Positions 29,673-45,812 of a stretch of 64,000 nt of DNA are shown here, one piece after another (the first letter of the stretch is position 1; each line of letters begins with the position of its first letter). Origin of the DNA: Cedecea colo (GTDB lineage Bacteria; Pseudomonadota; Gammaproteobacteria; Enterobacterales; Enterobacteriaceae). The translations under genes and the position numbers were made by a program. The stretch is from positions 1-64,000 of the forward strand of contig NZ_SOYS01000002.1 of assembly GCF_011808225.1 (NCBI RefSeq), written 5' to 3'. The notes beneath the pieces were generated by a model. The model was not told where the DNA came from. It made no database searches and saw only the letters and a program-made list of their open reading frames with translations.

Positions 29673-31058
29673 ATGACAGATAACGATTACACCCCGAGGA
29701 TCCCCGACGCTCTGCCGCCAGGCTACCGTTTCGACGAGTTTGAAATTCAGGAAGTCATTGATTCAACCAACGTCGGTATTATCTATCGCGCCTGGGATCA
29801 CCAGCTTGAACGTCCGGTCGCCATCCGTGAATTTATGCCGCGAGCGTTGACGGTGCGCAGCGATAATATGCGTCTGGTTTTGCGCAGCAAGCAGGATAGC
29901 ACCGCCTTCAACGCTGGCCTGAACAGCTTTATTCAGGAGGCGCGCCAGCTCGCCCATTTTAACCATCCGAATCTGTTGCAGGTTTTACGCTTCTGGACGC
30001 TGAACGAAACCGCCTATACTGCCACGCTGTTTTACAGCGGCATTACCCTTGCGGAACTGTATCAACAGCAGCCAGAGATCGTTAATGAAGGCTGGATAAG
30101 GCACATGTTGCCCATGCTGTGCAGCGCGCTCGCAGCGCTCCACGAGGGCGACTATATTCACCGTGACCTGTCGTTAAAAAGCATTCAGATTCAGGATAAC
30201 GGCATTCCACTCCTGCTTAACTTTGCCGCCTCGCGCCGCAACGTAAACGGCATGAGCGATGAAAGTAAAACCCTGCTGCACCCGGGCTTCGCCCCGCTCG
30301 AACAGTACACTGAAGACCTGGAAAACCAGCTCGGACCCTGGACGGATATTTATGCGTTAGGCGCCGTGCTCTACACGCTTATCACCGGTGCCAGTCCCCA
30401 GGCAAGCGTTGCCCGCAGCATTCAGGATACCTGCATTCCCCTCGCAGAAACTCAGCCGGCAGGCTACACGCAAAGTCTGCTGCTGGCGGTTGATCGTGCG
30501 CTGGCGCTCAAGCCAGAAGACCGCCCGCAGTCGATAGCAGAATTTGCCGCTCTGGCGGAAATTTCATCGGCGGATATCAGCGAGTTATCGGGCGCCAAAC
30601 AGCCCGGAACAATGCTGGTGGCGGTAGAGGAAGAGTCTGACGCAGGCGGGTTGCCGCTGTGGAAGCGCTACAAATCACCGTTACAGGTTGCAGCGGGTAT
30701 TGTGGCAGGGATTATTGTTGGCGCAGTTATTTTTGGTAGAACGCCGCAGGCGCCTGTCGAGAGCAAAAGTGCGGCAACCCAAACCGTGCCTGCAAAAAAT
30801 AACGCCGATCCTGCGGCAGCGCCGGCCACCCCAGCTGCAAACGGCCTGATTGCCCGTGTTTACGTCCATATAAACGAAGGCGAAGAGATGGAAGTGAACG
30901 GGGAAGCGCAAAAAAACGTTCCCTCCATCAATGGCTACGGCATTCTGCAACTGCCGGCGGGCAAATATGATATCAGGCTGCATAACCAGACCCAGTCGCG
31001 CAGCGTAACGGTATCCGTCGACAAACCCGGCACCTGGCTTTTAAATCCGCAACAGTAA
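29673..31058 (+). CDS. Membrane-anchored Ser/Thr protein kinase homologue, probable pseudokinase
   Basis: A 461-residue protein. Residues 20-295 have the Hanks-kinase fold and resemble enterobacterial kinases with an IKEFMP motif. However, the Gly-rich loop is degraded (30-DSTNVGII-37), the ATP-binding Lys is Arg52 (AIREFMP), the catalytic-loop Asn is Ser170 (HRDLSLKS), and DFG is N183-F-A. Only the HRD Asp165 remains of the key residues. A single transmembrane helix at about 337-355 is followed by an Ala/Pro linker and a beta-rich periplasmic domain (YVHINEGEEMEVNGEAQ; LPAGKYDIRLHN) like PEGA domains. It is likely a signalling scaffold rather than an enzyme. It is third in the lipoprotein/secreted-protein set. 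Confidence 0.8.
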   Translation: MTDNDYTPRIPDALPPGYRFDEFEIQEVIDSTNVGIIYRAWDHQLERPVAIREFMPRALTVRSDNMRLVLRSKQDSTAFNAGLNSFIQEARQLAHFNHPNLLQVLRFWTLNETAYTATLFYSGITLAELYQQQPEIVNEGWIRHMLPMLCSALAALHEGDYIHRDLSLKSIQIQDNGIPLLLNFAASRRNVNGMSDESKTLLHPGFAPLEQYTEDLENQLGPWTDIYALGAVLYTLITGASPQASVARSIQDTCIPLAETQPAGYTQSLLLAVDRALALKPEDRPQSIAEFAALAEISSADISELSGAKQPGTMLVAVEEESDAGGLPLWKRYKSPLQVAAGIVAGIIVGAVIFGRTPQAPVESKSAATQTVPAKNNADPAAAPATPAANGLIARVYVHINEGEEMEVNGEAQKNVPSINGYGILQLPAGKYDIRLHNQTQSRSVTVSVDKPGTWLLNPQQ

Positions 31059-31196
31059 TCCATCGTGACGAGGTAATTTATCTGCTTTCGTCACTTTTGC
31101 TACATCCTGCACACAGGCTGGTACAAATTCGTCTAAGGTTTTCATATGGTTGATCGCGGTAAACTTTGGCTGCGATCCTGCAAAGGAGAACAATAG

Positions 31197-32933
31197 ATGA
31201 TAAATCCTGTTTTGCGCCGTCCGCGAACGCTACTGCTTGCTATCCAGATGGCGCTGGGTTGCGCCTTCGTTACTTTCACCCTTCCCGCCGCCGCCGATGA
31301 CAACCCGCAAATCCGTACCCAGCCGCAGCCGCCGGATGTGCTGCTCGGCCCGTTGTTCAGCGATGTACAAAGCGCGAAGCTTTTTCCCGACCAGAAAAGC
31401 TTTGCCGATGCGGTCCCGAAAGGCGATCCGCTGATGATCCTGGCGGATTACCGCATGCAGCGCAGCCAGTCCGGCTTTGACCTGAAGCATTTTGTCGAAG
31501 TGAACTTTGTATTACCGAAAGACGGTGAAAAATATGTTCCGCCTGAAGGGCAGTCGCTGCGTGAACATATTGATGGACTATGGCCGGTTCTGACGCGCAC
31601 AACGGATAGCCTCGGTAAATGGGATTCCCTGCTGCCGCTGCCAAAACCTTATGTCGTGCCAGGTGGCCGGTTCCGCGAAGTTTATTACTGGGACAGCTAT
31701 TTTACCATGATGGGACTGGCTGAGAGCGGGCACTGGGACAAAGTGCAGGATATGACCGATAACTTTGCCAGCGAGATTGATACCTGGGGCCATATTCCCA
31801 ACGGCAACCGCAGCTATTACCTGAGCCGCTCCCAGCCGCCTTTCTTCTCCTTTATGGTCGAACTGCTCGCCAGCCATAACGGCGATGAGGTTTACAGCAA
31901 ATACCTGCCGCAGCTTAAAAAAGAATACGCTTACTGGATGGAAGGCAGCGAGAGTCTGTCGCAGGGCCAGGCGAATAAGCGCGTGGTGAAGCTCAAGGAT
32001 GGTTCCGTACTTAACCGCTACTGGGACGATCGCGATACGCCGCGTACCGAATCCTGGCTTGACGACGTGACCACCGCGAAAAATAATCCGGATCGCCCGG
32101 CAACGGAGATTTATCGTGATTTGCGCGCCGGTGCCGCATCGGGCTGGGATTTCAGTTCGCGCTGGATGGACAACCCCGAGCGGTTAGGTTCTATCCGTAC
32201 CACGTCTATCGTGCCGGTAGATTTGAACGCGCTGATGTACCAGCTTGAAAAAACGCTGGCGCATGCCAGCGTCGTGGTAAAAGACGACGCGGCGGCGAAG
32301 GAGTATCAGCAGCTTGCGGATGCGCGTCAGAAAGCCATTGAGGCGAACATGTGGAACGCCAAAAAGGGCTGGTATGCGGATTATGACCTGCAAAATAATT
32401 CCGTGCGCAACCAGCTAACCGCGGCGGCGCTGTTCCCACTTTATGTTCACGCAGCGGCGCAGGACCGGGCAGACAAAATGGCCACGGTAACTCGCGCGCA
32501 GCTGCTTAAAGCTGGCGGGCTGACCACCACCAATGTGAAAACCGGTCAGCAGTGGGATGCGCCAAACGGCTGGGCCCCGCTGCAATGGGTCGCCACCGAA
32601 GGCCTGCAGAATTACGGACATAAAGACCTGGCGATGGAAATCACCTGGCGCTTCCTGACCAACGTACAGCACACCTATAACCGCGAGAAAAAGCTGGTGG
32701 AAAAATATGATGTGACGAGTACGGGCACAGGCGGCGGCGGTGGCGAATATCCGTTACAGGATGGTTTTGGCTGGACCAACGGCGTGACGCTAAAAATGCT
32801 CGATATGCTCTGCGGCAGCGAGAAACCATGTGATTCCACGCCGGATAAACTCCCTTCGGCAACGCCTGGACCGGCAACATCCACCACCCCGGAAAAAACG
32901 CAGGAAACGCCTCAGCCTGCGGCCGTGCAATAA
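31197..32933 (+). CDS. treA: Periplasmic trehalase
   Basis: A 578-residue GH37 enzyme. A signal peptide runs to about residue 34 ([11 protein letters not shown]). Both trehalase signatures are present: [15 protein letters not shown] and [13 protein letters not shown], plus a glycine-rich GTGGGGGEY near the C-terminus. It hydrolyses periplasmic trehalose to two glucose molecules. AAAGGAG precedes the ATG. The C-terminus is Pro/Thr-rich and a little longer than the E. coli protein. In E. coli treA is followed by ymgE; here about 10 kb of other genes intervene. Confidence 0.95.
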   Translation: MINPVLRRPRTLLLAIQMALGCAFVTFTLPAAADDNPQIRTQPQPPDVLLGPLFSDVQSAKLFPDQKSFADAVPKGDPLMILADYRMQRSQSGFDLKHFVEVNFVLPKDGEKYVPPEGQSLREHIDGLWPVLTRTTDSLGKWDSLLPLPKPYVVPGGRFREVYYWDSYFTMMGLAESGHWDKVQDMTDNFASEIDTWGHIPNGNRSYYLSRSQPPFFSFMVELLASHNGDEVYSKYLPQLKKEYAYWMEGSESLSQGQANKRVVKLKDGSVLNRYWDDRDTPRTESWLDDVTTAKNNPDRPATEIYRDLRAGAASGWDFSSRWMDNPERLGSIRTTSIVPVDLNALMYQLEKTLAHASVVVKDDAAAKEYQQLADARQKAIEANMWNAKKGWYADYDLQNNSVRNQLTAAALFPLYVHAAAQDRADKMATVTRAQLLKAGGLTTTNVKTGQQWDAPNGWAPLQWVATEGLQNYGHKDLAMEITWRFLTNVQHTYNREKKLVEKYDVTSTGTGGGGGEYPLQDGFGWTNGVTLKMLDMLCGSEKPCDSTPDKLPSATPGPATSTTPEKTQETPQPAAVQ

Positions 32934-33090
32934 TTTTGTCAGGTGGATAAGCGCCACCGCTTTCCACCGCTTTCAGCCTGCGGCGGGTGACCTGAAGCTC
33001 ACCCGCCCCGCCATTTCCTTTCGGTTCCACAACGGCTCCGGTTTTACCGCGATCTCTACCTCTCTTCCTGCCGAAATCCATACTTGAAAC

Positions 33091-33117
33091 TGATAACAAT
33101 AACGATAATAATTCGCA
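33091..33117 (+). promoter_or_regulatory. Fur-box-like sequence before the siderophore receptor
   Basis: The stretch GATAACAATAACGATAATA (33092-33110), followed by ATTCGCATT, contains successive NATWAT-like units as in the Fur consensus GATAATGATAATCATTATC. It lies about 100 bp before the receptor start, a sensible position for iron-controlled transcription. Confidence 0.65.
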
Positions 33118-33212
33118 TTCCTTATGAAATGGCAACTTCAGATGCCTGGCGGTCCTGATGGCCTGCGGCGTCTTTTGTAATAACAACTCTACCTTCACGG
33201 GAAAATAATAAA

Positions 33213-35390
33213 ATGAAACTGGCCTTTACCGTAAAGCGCTCCGCTTTACTTTGCGCGCTTGCACTTGCCGCTCCGGCATACGTCATGGCAGAAGATACGG
33301 TTGTCGTCACCGCCAGACCAGCAGATAACGCAACTTCTCCAACTCAGGGTTACGCTGCTACCACTACCCGTGGGGCGACCAAAACCGACGAACCGCTGAT
33401 TACCACCGGTCAGTCCGTTTCCGTCGTTACTCGTCAACAGATTGAAGATCAGGGTGCGCTATCCGTGAACAGCGCACTGAACTATACGCCGGGCGCGTTC
33501 ACCGGTTTCGCTGGCGGGGCGACACGCTATGACACCGTTGCCCTGCGTGGTTTCCACGGCGGCGATGTAAATAACACTTTCCTCGACGGCCTGCGTCTGA
33601 TGAGCGACGGCGGCAGCTACAACGTGGTGCAGGTCGATCCGTGGTTCCTGGAGCGTATCGACGTCATCAAAGGGCCATCTTCGGCGCTTTACGGGCAAAC
33701 GATCCCCGGCGGCCTGGTGATGGAAACCTCAAAACGTCCTCAGTTTGTCGCGGAAGGCCATGTTCGAGCCATGTACGGTAATAATAATACCAACGGCACC
33801 GCGTTCGATTATACCAACGCGATTAACGACGAGTGGGCTTACCGCATCACCGGTATGACGAAAAATACCGATACCCAATACGAGCACACTCGCGAAGAGC
33901 GCTATGCTATTTCACCTTCTCTTCTCTGGCAGCCAGACGAAAATACTTCGCTGCTGCTGCGGGCGTATCTGGAAAAAGATCCGTCCGGCGGCTTCCACGG
34001 CTCCGTGCCGGGCGATGGCAGCATCTACTCTTCGACGGGGCGTAAAATCAGCACCGGTTTCTCTGACGTAGAGCCCGGCAACGACGCGTTCAAGCGCCAC
34101 CAGCAGATTTACAGCTATGAATTCGCCCACGGCTTCAATGACGTCTGGGCATTCCGTTCCAACGCGAGCTATACCCATTCGAATGTGGATCTAAAACAGG
34201 CCTATCAGATTGGCTGGGCAGATGCGGCGCACAACGAACTGATGCGCTATTACAGCGGTGAAACATCATCCCTGGACGCCTGGGCGATTGATAACCAGCT
34301 GGAAGCTGATTTTGCTACCGGCGATCTACAGCACAAAGTCGTGCTGGGCGGTGAATTCCATAAATACAACAACAATCTCTCAGACGACTCCGCTTATACG
34401 ACGAACCTGAACCCGTGGAGCGGTGAATCCGGCGGTGCCGGTGGTTTTTACTACTACGATCCGCGTGACCCAACCTACGCCACCGTCAATCAGGGCCTGC
34501 TGACTAAAGCCGGTAAACGCCAGTATGAGCAAAGCGGCGTCTACCTGCAGGATGATATGAAGTGGAACCAGTGGCATATGACGCTGTCTGGCCGCTACGA
34601 CCATATCGTCACCAAAAGCCATATCGTTGCGCCAGCCATTGAAAGCGACGTTACCGATAACCGCACCGACGACCACTTCAGCGGCCGGGCTTCATTACTT
34701 TATGCGTTCCAGAACGGCGTTTCTCCGTACATCAGCTACAGCCAGGCAATCACGCCGCAGGTATTGCCAGGCGCCGATGGTAATCTGCTGAAACCAACCA
34801 CTGCCGAACAGTATGAAGCAGGCGTGAAATATCAGCCGGTTGGCACCGCTGATATGTACAGCATCGCGCTGTATGACCTGACGCAGAAAGATGTGGGTAA
34901 CCGTATCGTGCAGGGCAGCTATTATGAACCTGCCGGTAAAGTACATTCTCAGGGCATTGAACTGGAAGCCCGTTCACAGTGGAACGATCGCTTTTCAACT
35001 ATCGCGGGTTATACCTGGAACAAGGTTCGCTTTAAAGACGCCATTGACGGTAACGACGGCAACACGCCGTACGTAACGCCTGACCAGATGGCAAGCCTGT
35101 GGGGTGTTTTCAAAGCCGATTTCGGCATCAGCATGGGCGCTGGCGTGCGCTATATCGGCAAGCAATGGGCGGATAACGAGAATACCCTGCGCGTACCTTC
35201 CGCAACGTTGCTGGATGCGATGGTGCGTGCCGATATGGGCGCGTGGTCGCCTGCGCTGAAAGGCGCTTTCGTGCAGGTTAATGCCGCCAACCTGACCGGC
35301 CGTGATTATGTTGCGGGCTGCTACGGAACTGGCTACTGCTACTGGGGAGCGGAACGCTCGGTTATCGCCACCGTGGGTTACGACTTCTGA
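33213..35390 (+). CDS. TonB-dependent siderophore receptor (FhuA/FoxA type)
   Basis: A 725-residue outer-membrane receptor. The signal peptide ends near AYVMA-EDTVVV, and the TonB box is DTVVVTA at the start of the mature protein. The plug domain has PLITTGQSVSVVTRQQIEDQ, ALNYTPGAFTGF and DVIKGPSSALYGQTIPGG. The barrel ends in aromatic Phe (VIATVGYDF). It probably imports a ferric hydroxamate or similar siderophore. The specific ligand is not deduced. No siderophore biosynthesis genes are adjacent, so it is probably a scavenging receptor. The Fur-box-like promoter agrees with this. Confidence 0.9.
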   Translation: MKLAFTVKRSALLCALALAAPAYVMAEDTVVVTARPADNATSPTQGYAATTTRGATKTDEPLITTGQSVSVVTRQQIEDQGALSVNSALNYTPGAFTGFAGGATRYDTVALRGFHGGDVNNTFLDGLRLMSDGGSYNVVQVDPWFLERIDVIKGPSSALYGQTIPGGLVMETSKRPQFVAEGHVRAMYGNNNTNGTAFDYTNAINDEWAYRITGMTKNTDTQYEHTREERYAISPSLLWQPDENTSLLLRAYLEKDPSGGFHGSVPGDGSIYSSTGRKISTGFSDVEPGNDAFKRHQQIYSYEFAHGFNDVWAFRSNASYTHSNVDLKQAYQIGWADAAHNELMRYYSGETSSLDAWAIDNQLEADFATGDLQHKVVLGGEFHKYNNNLSDDSAYTTNLNPWSGESGGAGGFYYYDPRDPTYATVNQGLLTKAGKRQYEQSGVYLQDDMKWNQWHMTLSGRYDHIVTKSHIVAPAIESDVTDNRTDDHFSGRASLLYAFQNGVSPYISYSQAITPQVLPGADGNLLKPTTAEQYEAGVKYQPVGTADMYSIALYDLTQKDVGNRIVQGSYYEPAGKVHSQGIELEARSQWNDRFSTIAGYTWNKVRFKDAIDGNDGNTPYVTPDQMASLWGVFKADFGISMGAGVRYIGKQWADNENTLRVPSATLLDAMVRADMGAWSPALKGAFVQVNAANLTGRDYVAGCYGTGYCYWGAERSVIATVGYDF

Positions 35391-35398
35391 GTCGGTGA

Positions 35399-35424
35399 AC
35401 CCCTCTTCCTTGTGCAAGAGGGGT
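35399..35424. terminator. Hairpin between receptor and ygjI
   Basis: ACCCCTCTT (35399-35407) pairs with AAGAGGGGT (35416-35424), an 8-nt loop. It sits between two convergent genes and lacks a strong T-run on either side (GCTTTGCTT after it), so termination may be inefficient. Confidence 0.5.
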
Positions 35425-35431
35425 GCTTTGC

Positions 35432-36979
<1,548 letters not shown>

Positions 36980-37003
36980 TTATATCAGCCAGGGTCGGGA
37001 AGG

Positions 37004-40594
<3,591 letters not shown>

Positions 40595-40627
40595 TTGCTG
40601 TGGGGATCACAATAAATCGTCATCCCG

Positions 40628-40675
40628 TACGCAAAGCAAAACGCCCCGCCGACGGTGAATATCGGCGAGGCGTTT
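40628..40675 (-). terminator. Terminator of ebgR
   Basis: AAACGCC and GGCGTTT (40639-40645, 40669-40675) with inner GCCGA/TCGGC pairing form a long hairpin. On the minus strand it is followed by TTTTGCTTTGC. It lies just after the ebgR stop and should stop read-through into ebgA. Confidence 0.75.
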
Positions 40676-40690
40676 AACGTAACTGGTTGA

Positions 40691-41788
<1,098 letters not shown>

Positions 41789-41808
41789 TTACCAGCTCAA
41801 GCGTATTT

Positions 41809-41826
41809 TTAGTAAAAATTAACTAA
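41809..41826 (+). promoter_or_regulatory. Second EbgR-like operator
   Basis: TTAGTAAAAATTAACTAA differs at two of 18 positions from the palindromic site before ebgA (read on the minus strand). It lies between ebgR and the divergent ygjJ-like remnant, about 55 bp before that remnant's start codon, so it once probably controlled both directions. Confidence 0.5.
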
Positions 41827-41879
41827 CTTTTGCGCCGCTCCTCTGTCCAGATGTACCGATAAAAACAAGAACTGCACTC

Positions 41880-42319
41880 ATGTTTAAGTTTTCCTCCGGG
41901 GCTATGCCTGTCCTGCTGCTCTTACCGGGCGGCACGCTTCTTGCCGCAGAATCCGTGGTTCCGGCTGAACATCAGGGCAATGCCTGGGTGCCGGATCGCG
42001 GTTGGGCGGTTTCGAAGGAGACATCAACCGCTTCTACGGCGGCTACCGGACCGGCAAAGGCGACGGGCACGATGCCGGTAGCGAAAACGGGATGCTGATT
42101 AGCGGCATGATGAACCCGCTAAGGGACTCTATTTCTCCATCGCGCTGGAGTTATGCGAAACATCTGCTGGATAATGCCGAAGACCAGACCACCTCCCGCG
42201 CCCAGTTTGGCATCTGGTATGAGTACCTCGGGGGAAAATTAGCCACCGCGCTGGACAGCCGCTTTTATCTGCAAAACGACATCACGGACGCCAGCAACCC
42301 GGTATTCGTGATGCAATAA
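41880..42319 (+). pseudogene. ygjJ-like outer-membrane protein remnant (frameshifted)
   Basis: The frame opens with a signal-like MFKFSSGAMPVLLLLPGGTL and continues to NAWVPDRG. It must then change frame near 42000 to continue as GGFEGDINRFYGGYRTGKGD, SENGMLISGMMNP, RAQFGIWYEYLGGKLATALD and SRFYLQNDITDASNP, a beta-barrel-like pattern. The product is far too short for a whole porin. Its place beside a ygjK remnant suggests a ygjJ-type gene, but the identity rests on context. It is non-functional. Confidence 0.6.
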
Positions 42320-42335
42320 CCGGTAAGGATACAAC

Positions 42336-42656
<321 letters not shown>

Positions 42657-42670
42657 CAGCCTTAACAGCA

Positions 42671-42846
42671 GAACGGCCCCGCAAAGGGCCGTTCGATTGC
42701 TGACAAAGAAGGAAAAAGCGTGGTTTTTCCTTCTTTGGGGTTATCAGCCGGTAATTAACCTTTTGATTTCCGGGTTTATTTTATTAAAGACATCTTCAGA
42801 GCTTTGCACGCCATGAGGTTTGTCATCGGCCCCGCAAGGAGCCGTT
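42671..42846. repeat. 125-bp repeat between duplicated terminator hairpins, copy 1
   Basis: A hairpin GAACGGCCC/GGGCCGTTC (42671-42694) is followed by a unit running from TGACAAA (42701) to TTTGTCA (42825), 125 bp with 7-bp inverted ends. A second, slightly altered copy of the hairpin (CGGCCCCGCAAGGAGCCG, 42827-42844) with TTTTT follows. Inside the unit, CAAAGAAGGAAAAA and its complement form a perfect 14-bp stem around GCGTGG. The first 50 bp are almost identical to copy 2 at 51874. It lies at the right edge of the treA-ymgE block. Confidence 0.75.
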
Positions 42847-42866
42847 TTTATAAAAGTTAAAATAAA

Positions 42867-43118
42867 TTAACGCCGCACCATGCGGAAAATCGCCAGCACG
42901 ACGATCGCACCCACAACCGCGACCAGGAAACTGGGTAGGTTAAAGCCGGTTACGCTGCCGCCGATATGGAAAAATGTCGCTAACCACCCGCCGACTACGG
43001 CACCCACAACGCCCAGAATACAGGTCAGGATAAAACCACCACCATCTCTACCAGGCATGATAAATTTCGCGATAACGCCAGCGATCAAACCGAATACAAT
43101 CCAGGCAATGATACCCAT
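42867..43118 (-). CDS. ymgE: GlsB/YeaQ/YmgE-family membrane protein
   Basis: An 83-residue protein with three hydrophobic segments, nearly identical to E. coli YmgE (MGIIAWIVFGLIAGVIAKFI, MPGRDGGGFILTCILGVVGA, FNLPSFLVAVVGAIVVLAIF). The family is small, inner-membrane and stress-associated; its molecular role is unknown. GAGGATTTTC precedes the ATG. In E. coli it lies next to treA and ycgR; here it keeps ycgR as neighbour. Confidence 0.93.
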   Translation of the reverse strand: MGIIAWIVFGLIAGVIAKFIMPGRDGGGFILTCILGVVGAVVGGWLATFFHIGGSVTGFNLPSFLVAVVGAIVVLAIFRMVRR

Positions 43119-43348
43119 TTTTGAAAATCCTCTTCATTATTGTGAGCAGTAACAAGGCCGAACCGCTACGTCAGGCAGGGATCGGTCTGTCGGTACGCTA
43201 AGTATAATCAAGCTGTAGAAAAACGTGACGAACATCACTAGCTTATCGAAAATTTCATCCTAACCGCCTGAGATTTATCTTAAGTTTCCTTTTTCCCTGC
43301 CGATAACTTCGCTTATTACTATCTCAGAAGACCACAAGGACCAGGGCC

Positions 43349-44080
43349 TTGAGTAACTATAACGAGCAGTTTCTGAAACAAAGTCCTCTCGCTGTATTAG
43401 GCGTATTACGCGATCTCCACAAGCAACAGGTCCCGGTACGTCTTACCTGGAATGCAGGGCAATTCATTAGTAAGATTCTGGAAGTTTCGCCTGCGCAGCT
43501 GGTGATGGACTTCGGCAGCCAGTCGCACGAAAACCTGGCGGCGCAGAAAGCGACCGATATTCAGTTCATGGCAGAAACGCAGGGGGCGAAAGTAGAGTTC
43601 ACGCTGCCCAAACTGCAGACCGTGAATTACCTTAATCTGCCCGCGTTTAGTTCACCGCTGCCGCCAACCCTGTGGTTCGTGCAGCGACGAGAGTATTTCC
43701 GTATTAACGCCCCGCTCCATCCGTTTTATTTCTGCCATACAAACCTGCCGGACGGCACTCCATTTGATTTCAGGCTATGTGATTTATCGCTCGGCGGCAT
43801 GGGCGCGCTGCTTGATGGACCTCTGCCGGCCGGGCTTTGCGCCGGCATGCGCTTTGCGCAGGTGGAAATCGATCTTGTGGAATGGGGTAAGTTTTACTTT
43901 GATATGCAGCTGGTGACGCTTTCAGAACGCAAGGTGGTGGACAATAAGAATGAGACCGTCAGTACGCCGCGTCTTAGCTTCCGCTTTCTGAACCTCAACC
44001 CGGCGGTTGAGCGAGAATTACAGCGGATAATTTTCTCGTTAGAACGGTCAGCCCGGGAAAAGGCCGACCGCGTTAAATAG
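43349..44080 (+). CDS. ycgR: Flagellar brake protein YcgR (PilZ, c-di-GMP effector)
   Basis: A 243-residue protein aligning with YcgR. The N-terminal YcgR domain (AVLGVLRDLHKQQVPVRLTW) is followed by a PilZ domain with both c-di-GMP motifs, RREYFR and DLSLGG. When bound to c-di-GMP it slows the flagellar motor. Translation starts with TTG at 43349, preceded by AAGGACC; this start reproduces the conserved N-terminus MSNYNEQFLKQSPLAVLG. No in-frame ATG exists nearby. Confidence 0.93.
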   Translation: MSNYNEQFLKQSPLAVLGVLRDLHKQQVPVRLTWNAGQFISKILEVSPAQLVMDFGSQSHENLAAQKATDIQFMAETQGAKVEFTLPKLQTVNYLNLPAFSSPLPPTLWFVQRREYFRINAPLHPFYFCHTNLPDGTPFDFRLCDLSLGGMGALLDGPLPAGLCAGMRFAQVEIDLVEWGKFYFDMQLVTLSERKVVDNKNETVSTPRLSFRFLNLNPAVERELQRIIFSLERSAREKADRVK

Positions 44081-44082
44081 CG

Positions 44083-44691
44083 TTACATCGCCTCCATGGC
44101 CCGCGAGACTTTATACAGGTAGCGCGGCGCCTGGGCGGCAGGATGGTTTTTCGCTACGTATTCCCAGAATTCATCAGGGCTCAGGCTATTGATTTCGCTG
44201 ATGGCCTTTTTGCGATCTGAGGAAAACGTTCTGAGCAGCGCCCCCGCCCCGTTCGCATAAGATACCAGCAGGGCGTATTGCATGGTTTGTGGGTCTTCAA
44301 TGCCGGCGAGAATGCCATGTTCCATAATACTGAGATAGGCCGTTCCGATAGAGATATTACGCGCCGGATCTTTCAGCTCGCCGGTAGACGGTTGCCCGCT
44401 CCATCCCAGATGGCGATAGACGTCGGCGCCCGCCGTAGAAGCTTTAATCTGCATCAGGCCAACCGCATTGGACTTGCTGACAAGCGCCGGATTACCGCCG
44501 GACTCTACGGCGATGATAGCCGTAATCACTCGCGGACTGACGCTCCACTCTTCTCCCGCCTGTTCGGTTAAAGGCATCCAGGTAAGGGCGCGCTGGACCG
44601 GTTTCGTTGGGTCCCATACCGGTTGTTTAGCGGTGTGGCTGGAACAACCAGCAAGAAACAGAACCAAAACAATCAGCCATCTTATTTTCAC
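44083..44691 (-). CDS. emtA: Membrane-bound endo-type lytic murein transglycosylase A
   Basis: A 202-residue lipoprotein (lipobox VLFLAGC, Cys16). It has a transglycosylase SLT domain: catalytic Glu63 in [20 protein letters not shown] followed by [19 protein letters not shown] and [18 protein letters not shown]. It cleaves peptidoglycan endolytically from the outer membrane's inner face. Convergent with ycgR, with a 2-bp gap. Confidence 0.93.
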   Translation of the reverse strand: MKIRWLIVLVLFLAGCSSHTAKQPVWDPTKPVQRALTWMPLTEQAGEEWSVSPRVITAIIAVESGGNPALVSKSNAVGLMQIKASTAGADVYRHLGWSGQPSTGELKDPARNISIGTAYLSIMEHGILAGIEDPQTMQYALLVSYANGAGALLRTFSSDRKKAISEINSLSPDEFWEYVAKNHPAAQAPRYLYKVSRAMEAM

Positions 44692-44809
44692 GCAATCTAT
44701 CCTTATTAAATACTTGGCTCGCTATTGCAGTATTTCAACGCCGCCGGGCGAGTGACAACCGCCCGGGATAACGGCATCATAACCAAATAACCTATCGCCA
44801 GGAAATGCC

Positions 44810-45721
44810 ATGTCTCTGATTCGTTTGATTGCTCCTTCAGGCTATTGTGTTAACCAGACTGCGGCGGCTCGCGGTATACAGCGCCTCCAGGATGCCGGGC
44901 ATCAGATTGAGCATCAGCAGGCGGTCACCCGGCGTTTTCAGCGTTTTGCAGGTACTGACGAAGAGCGTCTGGCCGATATCCACCAGCTCGCCTCGCTTTC
45001 TCCCGAATGCGATATCGTTCTCGCCGTACGCGGCGGCTATGGAGCAACGCGCCTGCTCGAACAAATTGATTATTCACGCCTGGGGCACGCGCTGCGAGCG
45101 CGAACGCCGGTGATTTGTGGTCACAGCGATTTCACTGCCATCCAGCTCGCTTTGCTGACGCAGTGCGGCATTATCACGTTCAGCGGACCGATGCTAGCCG
45201 GAAATTTTGGCGCAGAGACGCTGGATGACTACACCTGGCAACACTTCTGGAAAGCGATCGCGCAACCGCGGTTTACCCTAAGCTGGCAAAACGCGGCTCC
45301 CGCCTGCTCCGTTAGCGGCACGATTTGGGGCGGTAACCTCGCCATGTTGGTTTCGCTTATCGGTTCGCCGTGGCTGCCCGCAATCGACGGCGGGATTCTG
45401 GTGGTTGAGGATATTAACGAACATCCTTTCCGCGTCGAGCGCATGCTATTGCAGCTACACCATGCCGGCATTCTGAGGCGGCAAAAAGCGCTTATCCTTG
45501 GCAGTTTTAACGGCACGACGCTCGGTGACTACGATGCGGGATATGATTTTAACGAAATGTGCAGCCTGCTTGCGGAACGATTTTCTGTTCCTGTGCTGCC
45601 GGGTCTGCCGTTCGGGCATGAGCCGCAAACGGTAACGCTGCCGCTCGGCGCCTTTGGCGAATTAAAGCACGATGGCGGCACAAGCGTGCTATCAGTTAGC
45701 GGACATCACGTGATCAGGTAA
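44810..45721 (+). CDS. ldcA: Muramoyltetrapeptide carboxypeptidase (LD-carboxypeptidase)
   Basis: A 303-residue S66 peptidase. The Ser-Glu-His triad is visible as S106 in VICGHSDFTA, Glu in GGILVVEDINEHPFRVERML and His in GLPFGHEPQTVTLPLG. It removes the terminal D-Ala from murein tetrapeptides in cytoplasmic recycling. Divergent from emtA, its functional partner in wall turnover. Confidence 0.93.
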   Translation: MSLIRLIAPSGYCVNQTAAARGIQRLQDAGHQIEHQQAVTRRFQRFAGTDEERLADIHQLASLSPECDIVLAVRGGYGATRLLEQIDYSRLGHALRARTPVICGHSDFTAIQLALLTQCGIITFSGPMLAGNFGAETLDDYTWQHFWKAIAQPRFTLSWQNAAPACSVSGTIWGGNLAMLVSLIGSPWLPAIDGGILVVEDINEHPFRVERMLLQLHHAGILRRQKALILGSFNGTTLGDYDAGYDFNEMCSLLAERFSVPVLPGLPFGHEPQTVTLPLGAFGELKHDGGTSVLSVSGHHVIR

Positions 45722-45812
45722 AAAAAGCCTGTTTTCGGACGTTTAATCAGCCACTTCCGTGTTAACATTTTGCAATGATCACAGCGACTCTCATATAAGG
45801 AGAATGATAATT

